Part shown: in pieces, positions 1 through 9,803 of the stretch
How the letters are laid out: each line of letters starts with the position of its first letter
Position numbering within the stretch: position 1 is the first letter of the stretch
Notes under the pieces: generated by a model
What the model was told of the DNA's origin: nothing
The model's database searches: none
What the model saw: the letters and a program-made list of their open reading frames with translations, nothing else
Assembly: GCA_016201765.1 (NCBI GenBank)
Contig: JACQCE010000043.1
Coordinates: forward strand, 1-41,750
DNA from: Nitrospirota bacterium
GTDB lineage: Bacteria > Nitrospirota > Nitrospiria > JACQCE01
DNA: 41,750 bases
Reading direction: 5' to 3'
Program-made: the position numbers and the translations under genes

Positions 1-762
1 TGCCGGCCTGTAGAATTGACGTGTCTGCTCTTGCACCAGATGCTCATGCCGGCTGTCGATGACGCGGCCGCGCCGAAGCACCAGCCGATCCTTGACGAAC
101 ATCGCGACCGCATCGGCCAGCACCTCCCGCTCCAGCCGCTGCCCGATGCGGATCAGCTCCGGAATGGTCGCCCGGCTCTTGTTGATCCGCGCCGCCTGCT
201 GGCAGATGATCGGGCCGGTGTCCAGCTCAGCCGTCACGAAATGGGCCGTCACGCCGATATACTCCACCCCTTTGTTGAACGCCTGCTCGTAGGCCCTCGG
301 CCCGGGGAAGGCCGGCAGAAGCGATGGATGCATGTTGATGATCCTGCCCTCGTGGTGAAAGACAAACTCGGGCGAGAGAATCTGCATGTAGCGGGCCAGC
401 ACGATGAGATCAATGTGCTCGCGCTCCAACCGCTTCAGCACCTGCTGCTCGTGCCAGTTTTTATTCACCGACGGGATGTGGACGAAGGGCACGCGAAACC
501 GGCGGGCCAATGATTTCAGACCGGGCTGGTTGCCGATCATGACGGCCGCCTGCGCCTTGATGGCTCCCCGCCTGATCCGTTGCAGAATCTCCTCGGCGCA
601 GTGGGGCTCCCTGGTCACGAGCAGCGCCAAGCGCTTGAGCCCCTTGGGCCGCGGCGGCGTATACGTGATCTCCATCCGAATCTGCCCGGCCACGGCCTGC
701 AATCCCTTCAAAAATGTCGGGAGCGAACCCCGCAGGCCGCGCATGTCCACGACCATGTTCAT
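1..762 (-). CDS. purU: Formyltetrahydrofolate deformylase (PurU-like), runs off left edge
   Basis: Minus-strand translation MNMVVDMRGLRGSLPTFLKGLQ...LALLVTREPHCAEEIL...DLIVLARYMQILSPEFVFHHEGRIINMHPSLLPAFPGPRAYEQAFNKGVEYIGVTAHFVTAELDTGPII matches the PurU formyltransferase domain. ATG overlaps the hemG stop (TGATG). Confidence 0.85.
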   Translation of the reverse strand, partial: MNMVVDMRGLRGSLPTFLKGLQAVAGQIRMEITYTPPRPKGLKRLALLVTREPHCAEEILQRIRRGAIKAQAAVMIGNQPGLKSLARRFRVPFVHIPSVNKNWHEQQVLKRLEREHIDLIVLARYMQILSPEFVFHHEGRIINMHPSLLPAFPGPRAYEQAFNKGVEYIGVTAHFVTAELDTGPIICQQAARINKSRATIPELIRIGQRLEREVLADAVAMFVKDRLVLRRGRVIDSRHEHLVQEQTRQFYRPA

Positions 763-2234
763 CACCAGATAGACCTCTTCGCCAGCGTGGCAACCAGCCG
801 GTCGGCGAGCTGTTGCGCCTGCAGGATGCAATCCGGGACGGAGACACCGCGCAAATAGTTGCCCGCGGGGACGAGCGTGGGCCATTTTTCCAGCCCGGCT
901 TCGATCGCGGCTACACGATCGGCATGGCCGATCGTGTATTGCGGAATGGCCCGCGGCCATCGGACGATTTGAACCGCCTGCGGCGTGCCGGTCACGCCCA
1001 GCCAGCGGCGCAGTTCACCCATCGTCAGCGCGATCAGCTCGTCGTCGCTTGCGTCGACCACCTCCGGGCGTTTGGCGCCGCCCAGATAATTGGTCAGCGT
1101 CACCATCCCCTCCGGCGCCCGGCCGGGAAAAATCGTCGAGCTCCAGAGCGAGCCGAGTAAACGGCAGCCTTCCTTCCCCGGCAGCAGACAGCCAAAGCCA
1201 TCGAGCGGATGGCCGACATCGGCCCGCCGGAGCCCCAACCCGACAATGACGATCGGCGCGTAGGCGATGTCGCGCAAGGCCCGGGCAGCCGTCGGCGCCA
1301 GCGGCTCGATCAGATCGGCGGTGACCGGCGCCGGCGAGGCGAGCACCACGGCTTGCGCGTCATAGGTGCGCGTCCCGCCCGCTTCCCCCTGCTCCGATAC
1401 CTCCACCGTCCATCCATTCACGGCCGGTGTGATCCGGCTGACCCGGCTGTTCACTCGCAGCGCATCGCCGAGCGTCCGGCCGATCGCCGCCGGCAATTCA
1501 CCGACGCCGTCCTGAAACGAGAAGAACCGGCGTTTGAGCGGACTCTTGGCCGGTGAGGCGGCCGCGCGGGCCCGGCGGCCGAAGAGAACGCCTTTCACCA
1601 CGCTGCCGCTCTTCCGCTCCCATTCGACCAAACGGCTGAAGGTGCTCTGCATCGACAATCGTTCCGGATCGCCGGCGTAGACGCCGGAGACAAACGGATC
1701 GAAACCGTAATCAAGCACTTCACGGCCAAAGCGCCGGGTAATGAATTGGGCGACACTTTCCTCCCCATTGCCTCGGTACGGCGGGATAAACGGTTCGGCC
1801 AGCAACCGGAATTTGGCCGCGCCGCTCCAGATCGGCGTGCGGAGAAACGCGCCCAGTCCCTGCGGCAGGGGCAGCAGCCGGCCGTCGCGCATGACGTACC
1901 GCCGCCGGGAGGAGGCATTCGCCTCCACCAGCCGGTCGGCCAGACCGACGGCCTCGCAGAACCGGATGACGTCCGGATGATTGGTCATCAGGCTGGTGGG
2001 ACCGTGCTCGAACAGGAAGAACCGGATGACGTCCGGATGATTGGTCATCAGGCTGGTGGGACCGTGCTCGAACAGGAAGCCGCCGATCCGTTCACTGCGC
2101 ATGACGCCGCCGACCCGGCTCCCCTCTTCAAGCAGGACGATCGAACAGCCCCGTTCGCGGAGCCAATAGGCGGCCGCCAGCCCGGAAATCCCGCCCCCAA
2201 CAACGGCAACGTCGATTCGTCCGGGAACCGTCAT
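762..2234 (-). CDS. hemG: Protoporphyrinogen oxidase (HemG/HemY FAD-dependent family), with internal 20-aa duplication
   Basis: VAVVGGGISGLAAAYWLRERG Rossmann motif; C-terminal GNYLRGVSVPDCI; located in a haem gene cluster. Confidence 0.9.
   Translation of the reverse strand: MTVPGRIDVAVVGGGISGLAAAYWLRERGCSIVLLEEGSRVGGVMRSERIGGFLFEHGPTSLMTNHPDVIRFFLFEHGPTSLMTNHPDVIRFCEAVGLADRLVEANASSRRRYVMRDGRLLPLPQGLGAFLRTPIWSGAAKFRLLAEPFIPPYRGNGEESVAQFITRRFGREVLDYGFDPFVSGVYAGDPERLSMQSTFSRLVEWERKSGSVVKGVLFGRRARAAASPAKSPLKRRFFSFQDGVGELPAAIGRTLGDALRVNSRVSRITPAVNGWTVEVSEQGEAGGTRTYDAQAVVLASPAPVTADLIEPLAPTAARALRDIAYAPIVIVGLGLRRADVGHPLDGFGCLLPGKEGCRLLGSLWSSTIFPGRAPEGMVTLTNYLGGAKRPEVVDASDDELIALTMGELRRWLGVTGTPQAVQIVRWPRAIPQYTIGHADRVAAIEAGLEKWPTLVPAGNYLRGVSVPDCILQAQQLADRLVATLAKRSIW
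1958..2077. repeat. Exact tandem duplication, 2 x 60 bp, inside hemG
   Basis: 1958-2017 and 2018-2077 are identical; the protein shows RFFLFEHGPTSLMTNHPDVI twice. Confidence 0.98.
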
Positions 2235-2262
2235 GGGAGGCTCATACCGTCTGCCCGTGCTT

Positions 2263-2304
2263 ACAACTTGTCACTCGCCACTCATCACTCGTCACTTGTC
2301 ACTT
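2263..2304. repeat. Degenerate heptad tandem array (acaactt gtcactc gccactc atcactc gtcactt gtcactt)
   Basis: Six consecutive 7-bp units; contains the hemH stop codon (2299-2301). Confidence 0.85.
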
Positions 2305-3342
2305 ATGTTGCACCGCTTCCAGCACGATCGTTTTGAGCGCCTCGATGAAGAGCGGCGCCTCGTTGAGCGACGGCGCCCGGTGCCATTCGGTGATGCCCAA
2401 TCCCTTGGCCATGTTTTTGTAGAGGATGTCGATTTCGTAGAGCGTCTCCAGATGATCGGAGACGAAACTGACCGGCACGACCAGCACGGCGCGCACGCCG
2501 CGGCCGGCCAGCTCCTTCATCAGTTCCTCTGTCGAGGGGCCGATCCATTTCAACGGGCCGACGCGGCTCTGATAGCACAGATGCACGCGGGCGTCGTCAT
2601 AGCCGAGCGATTTGACCGTCAGCCGGACCGTCTCTTCGATCTGCCGCTGATAGGGATCGCCCCTGCGGATCAATTTTTCCGGCAGGCCGTGCGCGGAGAA
2701 GACCAGATGGACCCGTTCGTGCGGCGGGGCGATGGTGGCCAGGCCGGCCCGAATCCGGTCGGCCAGCGCGGCGATGTAGGCGGGATGGTCGTGCCAGTCA
2801 TCAATAAACCGCACGTCCATCCGGCGGGCGGCCCGCTGGCGGAGCAGCCGCTTCACTTCGGTGAATGCCGAGCCGGTGGTCGCCAGGGAATAGTGGGGAA
2901 AGAGCGGGAGCACAATGCACCGTTTGGCCGCGATGCCCAGCGCGGTGTTGACGGCCGTGTCGATCAGCGGATGCCAGTAGCGCATGCCGATCAGACAGGT
3001 GTAGACGCCGTGGGGTTTCAGCGCCTGTTCCAGCAGCCGGGCCTGGGCCTTGGTGTAATCGAGAATGGGCGATTTGCCGCCGATCAACCGGTAATAGTCC
3101 TGCACGATCGGCGCGCGCTTGCGCGCGATGGCGGCCGCGATCCGGTTGCGCACCCATTGGCCGACGGGGTAATCGATGACGTCCGGATCCCGGAACAGGT
3201 TGTAGAGAAAGGGCTCGACCGCGTCGAGTGAATCGGGACCGCCCAGGTTGAGCAACAGCACCGCCGTGACCGGTCCCGCCGACGCCGCCGGTTTGGCCGG
3301 CGTGAGCGTCAGCGTGATCGGTGTGAAGGTGTCGGCGGCCAT
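2299..3342 (-). CDS. hemH: Ferrochelatase
   Basis: LLLNLGGPDSLDAVEPFLYNLFRDPDVI; VFSAHGLPEKLI; CYQSRVGPLKWIGPSTEE. Confidence 0.95.
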   Translation of the reverse strand: MAADTFTPITLTLTPAKPAASAGPVTAVLLLNLGGPDSLDAVEPFLYNLFRDPDVIDYPVGQWVRNRIAAAIARKRAPIVQDYYRLIGGKSPILDYTKAQARLLEQALKPHGVYTCLIGMRYWHPLIDTAVNTALGIAAKRCIVLPLFPHYSLATTGSAFTEVKRLLRQRAARRMDVRFIDDWHDHPAYIAALADRIRAGLATIAPPHERVHLVFSAHGLPEKLIRRGDPYQRQIEETVRLTVKSLGYDDARVHLCYQSRVGPLKWIGPSTEELMKELAGRGVRAVLVVPVSFVSDHLETLYEIDILYKNMAKGLGITEWHRAPSLNEAPLFIEALKTIVLEAVQHK

Positions 3343-3345
3343 GGA

Positions 3346-4728
3346 TCAGACGGTGCGTGAGAAGAGCGGCTGGTCCGCGCTCTCCTCTCGAAGATACGCG
3401 TCGAATTCCATCGCGAGGTTGCGCACCAGCAGCCGCCCGGCCTCGGTCACGACGATTCGGCCGGCGTTGAGCTCGATCAATCCCTCCCCGGCGTCGCGCG
3501 CCAGATGGTGCAGTTCCGTGGCAAAATAGTCGTCAAATAAGAGATCGAAGCGGGCCTCGACATCGGCTTTGGTGATCTCCAGATCGCACAACAACCGCGT
3601 GATGACGTGGCGGCGGATCCGGTCGTCCGCGTTGAGCCGGTAGCCGCGATGGGTCGGCAGCGAGCCGGCCAGCACGGCCGCTTCGTAGGCCTCAAGCTCC
3701 TTCAGATTTTGGGCGTAGCAGTCGCCCACCATGCTGATCGCCGTCGCCCCGAACGCATAGAGGTCGCAGCCGGCTTTGGTGGTATAGCCCTGAAAATTCC
3801 GATACAGGCTTTTGGCCCGCTGCGCGCGGCACAATTCGTCATCCGGTTTCGCAAAGTGGTCCATGCCGACGTAGACGTACCCCGCGCCGGTCAGCCGCTC
3901 GATCGCCATTTTCAGGATGCGCAGTTTTTCCGCCGGCGGCGGCAGGGCGTTGACCGGGATCAGCCGCTGGTGCCGCTTGAGCGACGGCACGTGGGCGTAG
4001 TTGAAGACGGCCAGCCGGTCCGGGGCGATGTCGATCAGGATGTCGATCGTCCGGCTGAACGAGTCGACGGTCTGATACGGCAGCCCGTACATCAGATCGA
4101 CGTTGAGGCTCTGATAGCCGGCCGCGCGGGCCTCCTCGATCACCCGGCGCGTGAGCGATTCGGACTGGATCCGGTTGACCGCCTGCTGCACTTTGGGATC
4201 GAAATCCTGCACGCCGAGGCTGAGCCGGTTGAAGCCCAGCCCATGCAGCCAGGTGATCTGTCCGGGGCGGCTGTCGCGCGGATCGACCTCGACGCCGACT
4301 TCCGCGTCATCGGCCAGGACAAACCGCCGCCGCAACGTCCGGACCAGCCGTTCAATGAGTTCGTCGGCCAGATAGTTGGGCGTCCCGCCCCCCCACTGGA
4401 GCTGATGCACCGGGCGGCGCGGCGCCAGCAGACCGGCGATCCGTTCGATCTCCTGTTCGAGGCAGGCCGCGTACCGGGCCATCTTTTCCTGATCCCTGGT
4501 CACCAGCATGTTGCAGCCGCAAAAATAGCAGAGCGTGTTGCAGAAGGGCACGTGCAGGTAGAGCGAGAGCGGCGGCGGGTGGGGCAACGCGTTGGTCCGG
4601 CGGATCTCGTCGATGAACTCGGACGGCCCGAAGCGCTCGCTCCAGACCGGCGCCGTCGGATAGCTGGTGTAGCGGGGACCGGCCTTGTCATGCCGGGCGA
4701 GCAGTTCGAGCGAGACGGACATTGTCAT
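3346..4728 (-). CDS. hemN: Oxygen-independent coproporphyrinogen III oxidase
   Basis: Radical-SAM motif HVPFCNTLCYFCGC; QLQWGGGTPNYL; RYTSYPTAPVW N-terminus. Confidence 0.96.
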   Translation of the reverse strand: MTMSVSLELLARHDKAGPRYTSYPTAPVWSERFGPSEFIDEIRRTNALPHPPPLSLYLHVPFCNTLCYFCGCNMLVTRDQEKMARYAACLEQEIERIAGLLAPRRPVHQLQWGGGTPNYLADELIERLVRTLRRRFVLADDAEVGVEVDPRDSRPGQITWLHGLGFNRLSLGVQDFDPKVQQAVNRIQSESLTRRVIEEARAAGYQSLNVDLMYGLPYQTVDSFSRTIDILIDIAPDRLAVFNYAHVPSLKRHQRLIPVNALPPPAEKLRILKMAIERLTGAGYVYVGMDHFAKPDDELCRAQRAKSLYRNFQGYTTKAGCDLYAFGATAISMVGDCYAQNLKELEAYEAAVLAGSLPTHRGYRLNADDRIRRHVITRLLCDLEITKADVEARFDLLFDDYFATELHHLARDAGEGLIELNAGRIVVTEAGRLLVRNLAMEFDAYLREESADQPLFSRTV

Positions 4729-4740
4729 GTCGGGACCCTG

Positions 4741-5844
4741 TCAGACGCCGCGGTGAAACCGCGCGCTCTCCTCATGGACGGCGTCGACCATCGCAACGGC
4801 GTGGGCGACCGGGATGTCGGGCAGAATCCCGTGGCCCAGATTGAAGATGTGGCCCTCGCCCTTTCCAAAACTTTGCAGCACCCGCGCCACCTGCGCCCGG
4901 ATCGCGGCCGGCGGCCCGTAGAGCGCGCAGGGATCGAGGTTGCCCTGCAACGCGACCTTGTGGCCGACCCGCCGGCGGGCCTCGCCGATGTCGATCCGCC
5001 AGTCGAGGCTCAGCACGTCGGCGCCGGTCTCGGCCATCCGTTCGAGATAATCGCTCCCGCCGTTGACGTAGAGGATGACCGGCGTCCGCTCCCGGCGCAG
5101 GCCGGCAATCACCCGCTGCGTGTAGGGAAAGGCGAACTCGGCGTATTCCGTCGGGGACAAGGCCCCGGCCCAGGTGTCGAACAGTTGGACGGCGTGCGCC
5201 CCCGCGGCGATCTGCGCGTTCAGGTAGGCGGTCACCGTGTCGGCCAGTTTGTCCAGCAGGGCGTGCATGAGTTTGGGCGCTTCGAACAACCGCCGTTTGA
5301 TCCCGTAAAAATTCTTCGACGTTTCGCCCTCGACCATGTAGGTGGCCAGCGTGTAGGGGGCGCCGGAAAAGCCCAGCAGCGGGATGCGCCCGCGCAGCTC
5401 GGCGTTGATCAACCGGATCGCCTGCGGGACAAACGCCATCGTTTCCTCCGGGTCCGGCACGCGCAGTTTGGCGACGTCGGCCTCGGACCGGATCGCTCCG
5501 GGCAGTTGCGGCCCCTTCTTCTCCGTGAAGACGACCTTCATGCCCATCGCCTCGACGGGGATGAGGATGTCGGAAAAGAGAATCGCCGCGTCGACGTCCA
5601 TCACCGCCAGCGGCGTCATCGTCGCCTGCAGCGCGAGTTCCGGCGTCTTGCACAGCTTCATGAAGCTGACCTGCTTGCGGAGCGCGCGATAGGCCGGCAG
5701 ATAACGTCCCGCCTGGCGCATGATCCAGACTGGCGTGCGGTCGACGGGCTGCCGGCGGCAGGCCTTCAGCAGCCGGTCATTGTGTATGGGGTATCCGGGG
5801 TGTGGCGGCGCGGGTTGTCCGGCCTGGCGTTGTTTAGGGCTCAC
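4741..5844 (-). CDS. hemE: Uroporphyrinogen decarboxylase
   Basis: RTPVWIMRQAGRYLPAYRALR; GFSGAPYTLATYMVEG; LQGNLDPCALYGPP; NLGHGILPDIPV. Confidence 0.97.
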   Translation of the reverse strand: MSPKQRQAGQPAPPHPGYPIHNDRLLKACRRQPVDRTPVWIMRQAGRYLPAYRALRKQVSFMKLCKTPELALQATMTPLAVMDVDAAILFSDILIPVEAMGMKVVFTEKKGPQLPGAIRSEADVAKLRVPDPEETMAFVPQAIRLINAELRGRIPLLGFSGAPYTLATYMVEGETSKNFYGIKRRLFEAPKLMHALLDKLADTVTAYLNAQIAAGAHAVQLFDTWAGALSPTEYAEFAFPYTQRVIAGLRRERTPVILYVNGGSDYLERMAETGADVLSLDWRIDIGEARRRVGHKVALQGNLDPCALYGPPAAIRAQVARVLQSFGKGEGHIFNLGHGILPDIPVAHAVAMVDAVHEESARFHRGV

Positions 5845-5870
5845 TACTACTCCTCATGGTCAATCCGGTC

Positions 5871-5899
5871 ATGGTAGGAAATTCACACGGCGCTGTCAA
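5871..5899 (-). promoter_or_regulatory. Candidate sigma70 promoter upstream of hemE
   Basis: Minus strand TTGACA - 17 nt - TACCAT. Confidence 0.5.
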
Positions 5900-5962
5900 G
5901 GAATAGATGCCACCGGGCAAGAGGTCGTCACACGGCACATGCCGCACCCCCCTTCAAGACAT

Positions 5963-7066
5963 TCACGAGAAGAACTGCCGTCTGGGATCGGCCTGGTCGC
6001 CCTGCTTCTCGCGCACGCGCCGGAGCTCCTGGACCAGCGCCCGTTCTTCCTCGCTGGGCGAGGAGGGCGTGATGATCTTCAGCGTGTAGTACAGATCGCC
6101 CCGACCTCCGTCGGACGAGGGCCCGTGGAGATGCGGCAACCCCTTGCCCTTCAACCGAAGCCGGCCGCCCTGCTGGCTGCCCGGCGGGATTTTGAGCGAG
6201 AGGCGCCCTTCGAGCGTCGGGACCTGCACGGTCGCGCCGAGGACGGCTTCGTCATCCCGGATGGGCAGTTCGCAGACCAGATCATGGCCGTCGACTTGAA
6301 ACCACCGGTGCGGCCGCAGGCGCACCTCCAGAAAGAGATCACCCGGACGGCCGCCGGGACCCGCCGCCCCGCCCATGCCGGCCAATCGCACCCGCGAGCC
6401 GTCCGTCACGCCACGAGGGATTTTGACATCGAGACTCTTCCGGCCGCTGACGGCGCCGCGGCCGCCGCACTCGGGGCAGGTCACCATCGTCATCGTGTCC
6501 GATGGGCGCTTGCCGGTTCGCCGCGCCTGCCCCGTGACCACGCCCGTGCCGTGGCACCGGCTGCAGGGGTGATCCACGGAGAGTTGCAACCGCCGGCTCG
6601 TGCCGTGAAATGCCTCCTCAAGCGTCAGCTCGACGGGATAGCTGACCGTCTCGCCGTGCCGCACCGTTCCACCCGAGCCGTCATGACCGGTAAAAGGCGC
6701 CCATCCACTCGCCGCTCCTCCCCGCCGGCCGGCGCCACCGAAAAACGTTTCAAAAAAATCGTTCAGATCGAACGACTCCGCGCCGCCCCATTCGGCCCCC
6801 GGCGCCGCGTACTGACGGGCCGCCTCCTTGTTGCGGAGAATCTCCTCCCAGTTGGCCCCGAGCTCGTCATATTTTTTCCGCTTCCCGGCATCGCCCAGCA
6901 CTTCGTAGGCTTCGTTGATCGCCTTAAACTTCTCCTCGGCCTTTTTATCCCCCGGATGCAGATCGGGATGGAATTTTCTGGCCAATCCCCGATAGGCCGA
7001 TTTGATCTCCTGGGCGCTCGCCTGCTTCGCCACGCCGAGCACTTTGTAATAATCCTTATATTCCAT
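5963..7066 (-). CDS. DnaJ-family J-domain protein with reduced (two-motif) zinc region
   Basis: [57 protein letters not shown]; only CSRCHGTG and CPECGGRG motifs; DnaJ C-terminal domain. Confidence 0.88.
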   Translation of the reverse strand: MEYKDYYKVLGVAKQASAQEIKSAYRGLARKFHPDLHPGDKKAEEKFKAINEAYEVLGDAGKRKKYDELGANWEEILRNKEAARQYAAPGAEWGGAESFDLNDFFETFFGGAGRRGGAASGWAPFTGHDGSGGTVRHGETVSYPVELTLEEAFHGTSRRLQLSVDHPCSRCHGTGVVTGQARRTGKRPSDTMTMVTCPECGGRGAVSGRKSLDVKIPRGVTDGSRVRLAGMGGAAGPGGRPGDLFLEVRLRPHRWFQVDGHDLVCELPIRDDEAVLGATVQVPTLEGRLSLKIPPGSQQGGRLRLKGKGLPHLHGPSSDGGRGDLYYTLKIITPSSPSEEERALVQELRRVREKQGDQADPRRQFFS

Positions 7067-7088
7067 TCTCTTTATCTTCCATGAGGGC

Positions 7089-8945
7089 TCACCGGCCGAG
7101 CAATCCCTTGAGCAGCGACTTGCCCGTTTGCTGCAATTGATCCACCTCGCCGGACAGCACCTCATTGAGCACCCGCTCGTTCAACCGCCTGCCCGTCCGT
7201 TTGGCCAGCAACTGCGCATCGGGAAGCACCAGCGGCTCGGCGATCGTCCCCTTGATCAGGACGGGAATGGCCAGCCGGCCCTGTTCAGACAACAGCGCGA
7301 CGGCCGACTTGCCTGGCAGCGACCGGCTGATCGGCTCCGAGAGCCGCATCTCCGCCTTGAGGCCCAGCGGTTGCGGCGCCGTCAATCCCACCTGTCCGGA
7401 AGCCGCAAGCGAAAAATCGGCCGACTCCACCTGAAACGATCCGATCGAGGCGACCCCCCCGCCCAGCGTCACGGCCGCCGTGGCCGATGTGAAGGGGGTG
7501 CGGTCGCGCTTGACGGCTTGTGAATCGGTTTTTCCTGCCAGCTTGTTCAGTTGCTGCGTGATGGTGCCCACCAGATCAATGCCGTGGAGTGCGCCGTCGA
7601 GAACCTCCACGTGCCCCCGTCCTTCAAGCACCTTGACCGCCTCCTGCCAATTGAAGGCCCTGCCCATCACGCCGTTGAGCGACGTCGTCACGGTCGCCGT
7701 GCCGGTGACTTTCGGCTCGGACGCCGAGAGGGCGCGCTGCACCACCTCAAGGTTGATGCGGCTTGCCGTCGCGTGGGCTTTGAACGGCCGATCGGCCCGC
7801 GCCAGATCAACGGCGCCGCTGGCATCGACCGTGCCGCCGGCCAGCCGTCCCGTCACCGTCTCCAGGCGCACCGCGCCGTTCTCCATCCGGCCGGCCAGGC
7901 GCAGATCGTCGACCGTCAATTGATGCGCCCGCAGGGTTCCAATGTTCGCCTCAACGCCGGCACGGCCCGGCCAGGGCGCGCGATCAGAAGGGGTGGACGC
8001 GGACGGCGCGCCCGCCTCACGGCCCGTCGATCCCGCGCTGGCCGCGCGGCCCGTTGCCACGGTGCCTGCGGCGACGGTGGCCGGCGCATTGGGCGTTCCG
8101 GATTGGCCGGTCTGGGCCATCAGCTCGTCCAGATCGAGCCGCTTCGATTCAAGACGGAGGTTCCATGAAGCGCTCAAGGGAGCGTCCCCCGGTCGTTCCC
8201 GATCGGGATGGGCAATCAGACGAAGATCACTTTTGCCGATCGTCACCAGCAGATCGGCGTCGGCGATGGGATTGGGGGCGACGGCGGCGGCCAATTGCAC
8301 GCGCCCCGACAGGACGATCGGCGCGGTCCAGCCGTTGACACGGGCCGATCCGCCCACCCCGACCGTTTCTCCCAGCTTCAGATGATCGACGGCGAGGTTG
8401 ATCCGGTCAGCCGCCGGCGGCGGCCCGGCGCCGGCGCGTTGATCGCGCACGGTCACCGTGCCGTTGATCACGCGAAGGTGCTGCAACTCCGGCAGGGCGG
8501 CTGGAACATCCGGTGGGGCGCCGGCGGGACCGGTCGTGGACGGATGATCCGACGCGGCGGCCGGTTCGAGGCTTTGATAGTTCCATCGGCCGTCGGCCCG
8601 CTTGATCAACGTCACGGCGGGGTTGGTGATCGTGAGCGAGGCGATTTCGATCCGCCGGTGCAGCAACGGCCGGAGTGCCGGTCGCACGGTGACGGCCTCG
8701 ATGGTCAAAAATGGTTTGCCGCCGAAGGCGGGATCGTCCATGACCGCAATCTCCCGGACCGTGACGCCGATCACAGGCAGGAGCGAGAGCCGCACGTGGC
8801 CGACGGTCAGCTGCCGTCCCAGCGCCCGCTCCGCCACGGGCAGCCAGCGGGCCTTGAGCGGCTCCAGATCGATCAGGGCCGGCAGCAGGAGCAGCAGCAG
8901 GACGACCACGAAAAGGCCGGCCGCAACCCAGAGGAGGCGTTTCAT
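7089..8945 (-). CDS. AsmA-family protein
   Basis: N-terminal TM plus [30 protein letters not shown]...; long beta-rich body with AsmA_2-like C-terminus ([10 protein letters not shown]..., [13 protein letters not shown]). Confidence 0.8.
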   Translation of the reverse strand: MKRLLWVAAGLFVVVLLLLLLPALIDLEPLKARWLPVAERALGRQLTVGHVRLSLLPVIGVTVREIAVMDDPAFGGKPFLTIEAVTVRPALRPLLHRRIEIASLTITNPAVTLIKRADGRWNYQSLEPAAASDHPSTTGPAGAPPDVPAALPELQHLRVINGTVTVRDQRAGAGPPPAADRINLAVDHLKLGETVGVGGSARVNGWTAPIVLSGRVQLAAAVAPNPIADADLLVTIGKSDLRLIAHPDRERPGDAPLSASWNLRLESKRLDLDELMAQTGQSGTPNAPATVAAGTVATGRAASAGSTGREAGAPSASTPSDRAPWPGRAGVEANIGTLRAHQLTVDDLRLAGRMENGAVRLETVTGRLAGGTVDASGAVDLARADRPFKAHATASRINLEVVQRALSASEPKVTGTATVTTSLNGVMGRAFNWQEAVKVLEGRGHVEVLDGALHGIDLVGTITQQLNKLAGKTDSQAVKRDRTPFTSATAAVTLGGGVASIGSFQVESADFSLAASGQVGLTAPQPLGLKAEMRLSEPISRSLPGKSAVALLSEQGRLAIPVLIKGTIAEPLVLPDAQLLAKRTGRRLNERVLNEVLSGEVDQLQQTGKSLLKGLLGR

Positions 8946-9023
8946 CGTATCGTCCGCGTTAACATCAGTTCAGCATCATGGGATAGGCGATGGGGACATC
9001 TGACAAAATCCGGCAGACGGCTG

Positions 9024-9641
9024 TTACCGGCGGCGCTCGTTGAGCCACAGCCGTTCCGGCTCGCCGAGTTGGCGGCCGGTCCACCGGGCCAGCACAAACA
9101 ACAGATCGCTCAACCGGTTCAGGTAGACCGAGGAGAGTCGATCGACCGCCTCCCGTCTGCCCAGACCAACCACGCGTCGCTCCGCGCGCCGGCAGACGGT
9201 CCGGCACAGATGCAGCGTGGCGGTCAACCGGCCGCCGCCCGGAAGGAGGAACGACCGCAACGGCTCGGACCCCCGTTGCAACTCATCCATCGTCCGTTCC
9301 AACCCGGTGATGTCACGATCGAGAATTCGTGGCGCGTCCCGCCTGGCCCGTTTGGCCGGCGCCGGCTTGGATGTGCGGGGCGGTGTGGCCAGTTGCGCTC
9401 CCAGGTCGAACAGCCGCTGCTGGATTTCTTCCAGGAGTTGCCGCACCATGCGGCGCTGCTCGTCCGACAACCGCGAGGTCTCCGCCTCCGCACAGGCCGC
9501 CCCCACCCAGCTGTTGAGTTCATCCACCGCGCCGTAGCTTTCCACGCGGAGACTGTCCTTGGCCACCCGCCGGCCGCCGACCAGTCCGGTGGTGCCTCGA
9601 TCGCCCGTGCGCGTGTAGACGCGTGTAATTCGGATCGCCAT
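9024..9641 (-). CDS. Cob(I)alamin adenosyltransferase (PduO/MMAB type)
   Basis: RITRVYTRTGDRGTTGLVGGRRVAKDSLRVESYGAVDELNSWVG; NRLSDLLFVLAR. Confidence 0.93.
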   Translation of the reverse strand: MAIRITRVYTRTGDRGTTGLVGGRRVAKDSLRVESYGAVDELNSWVGAACAEAETSRLSDEQRRMVRQLLEEIQQRLFDLGAQLATPPRTSKPAPAKRARRDAPRILDRDITGLERTMDELQRGSEPLRSFLLPGGGRLTATLHLCRTVCRRAERRVVGLGRREAVDRLSSVYLNRLSDLLFVLARWTGRQLGEPERLWLNERRR

Positions 9642-9659
9642 GTTCTCTCTCGCTTGGGC

Positions 9660-9796
9660 AGACAGTAGACTGTAGGCAGTAGGCAGGAAAGATCATCGGT
9701 AAAAATCGGAAAAAAATGAAGAGCTCTTGCTCGTCTCTCCTATTTCCCCTGTCTACTGCCTACTTTTTTCTTTTCCTGCCTACTGACTACTGTCTA
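9660..9796. repeat. Inverted pair of heptad arrays (AGGCAGT-type, then its complement)
   Basis: agacagt agactgt aggcagt aggcagg (9660-9687); ctgtcta ctgccta (9749-9762); ctgccta ctgacta ctgtcta (9776-9796). Confidence 0.85.
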
Positions 9797-9803
9797 CCAT
9801 CTT

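Noticed and set aside
2263-2304. Short tandem arrays considered as CRISPR remnants
   Set aside because: Units of 7-8 bp with no spacers and no cas genes anywhere in the window.
3607-5877. 756-aa plus-strand ORF
   Set aside because: Antisense shadow of hemN and hemE in GC-rich DNA; composition (H/R/Q/D-rich, no family motifs) and frame are consistent with overprinting of coding sequence.
8993-9002. Lone ATGGGGACA near the AsmA-like gene start, resembling the GGGGACA repeat core
   Set aside because: Only ~9 bp match with no inverted partner; chance is likely.
8208-9668. 486-aa plus-strand ORF
   Set aside because: Antisense to the AsmA-like and cob(I)alamin adenosyltransferase genes, whose minus-strand products are clearly recognisable.
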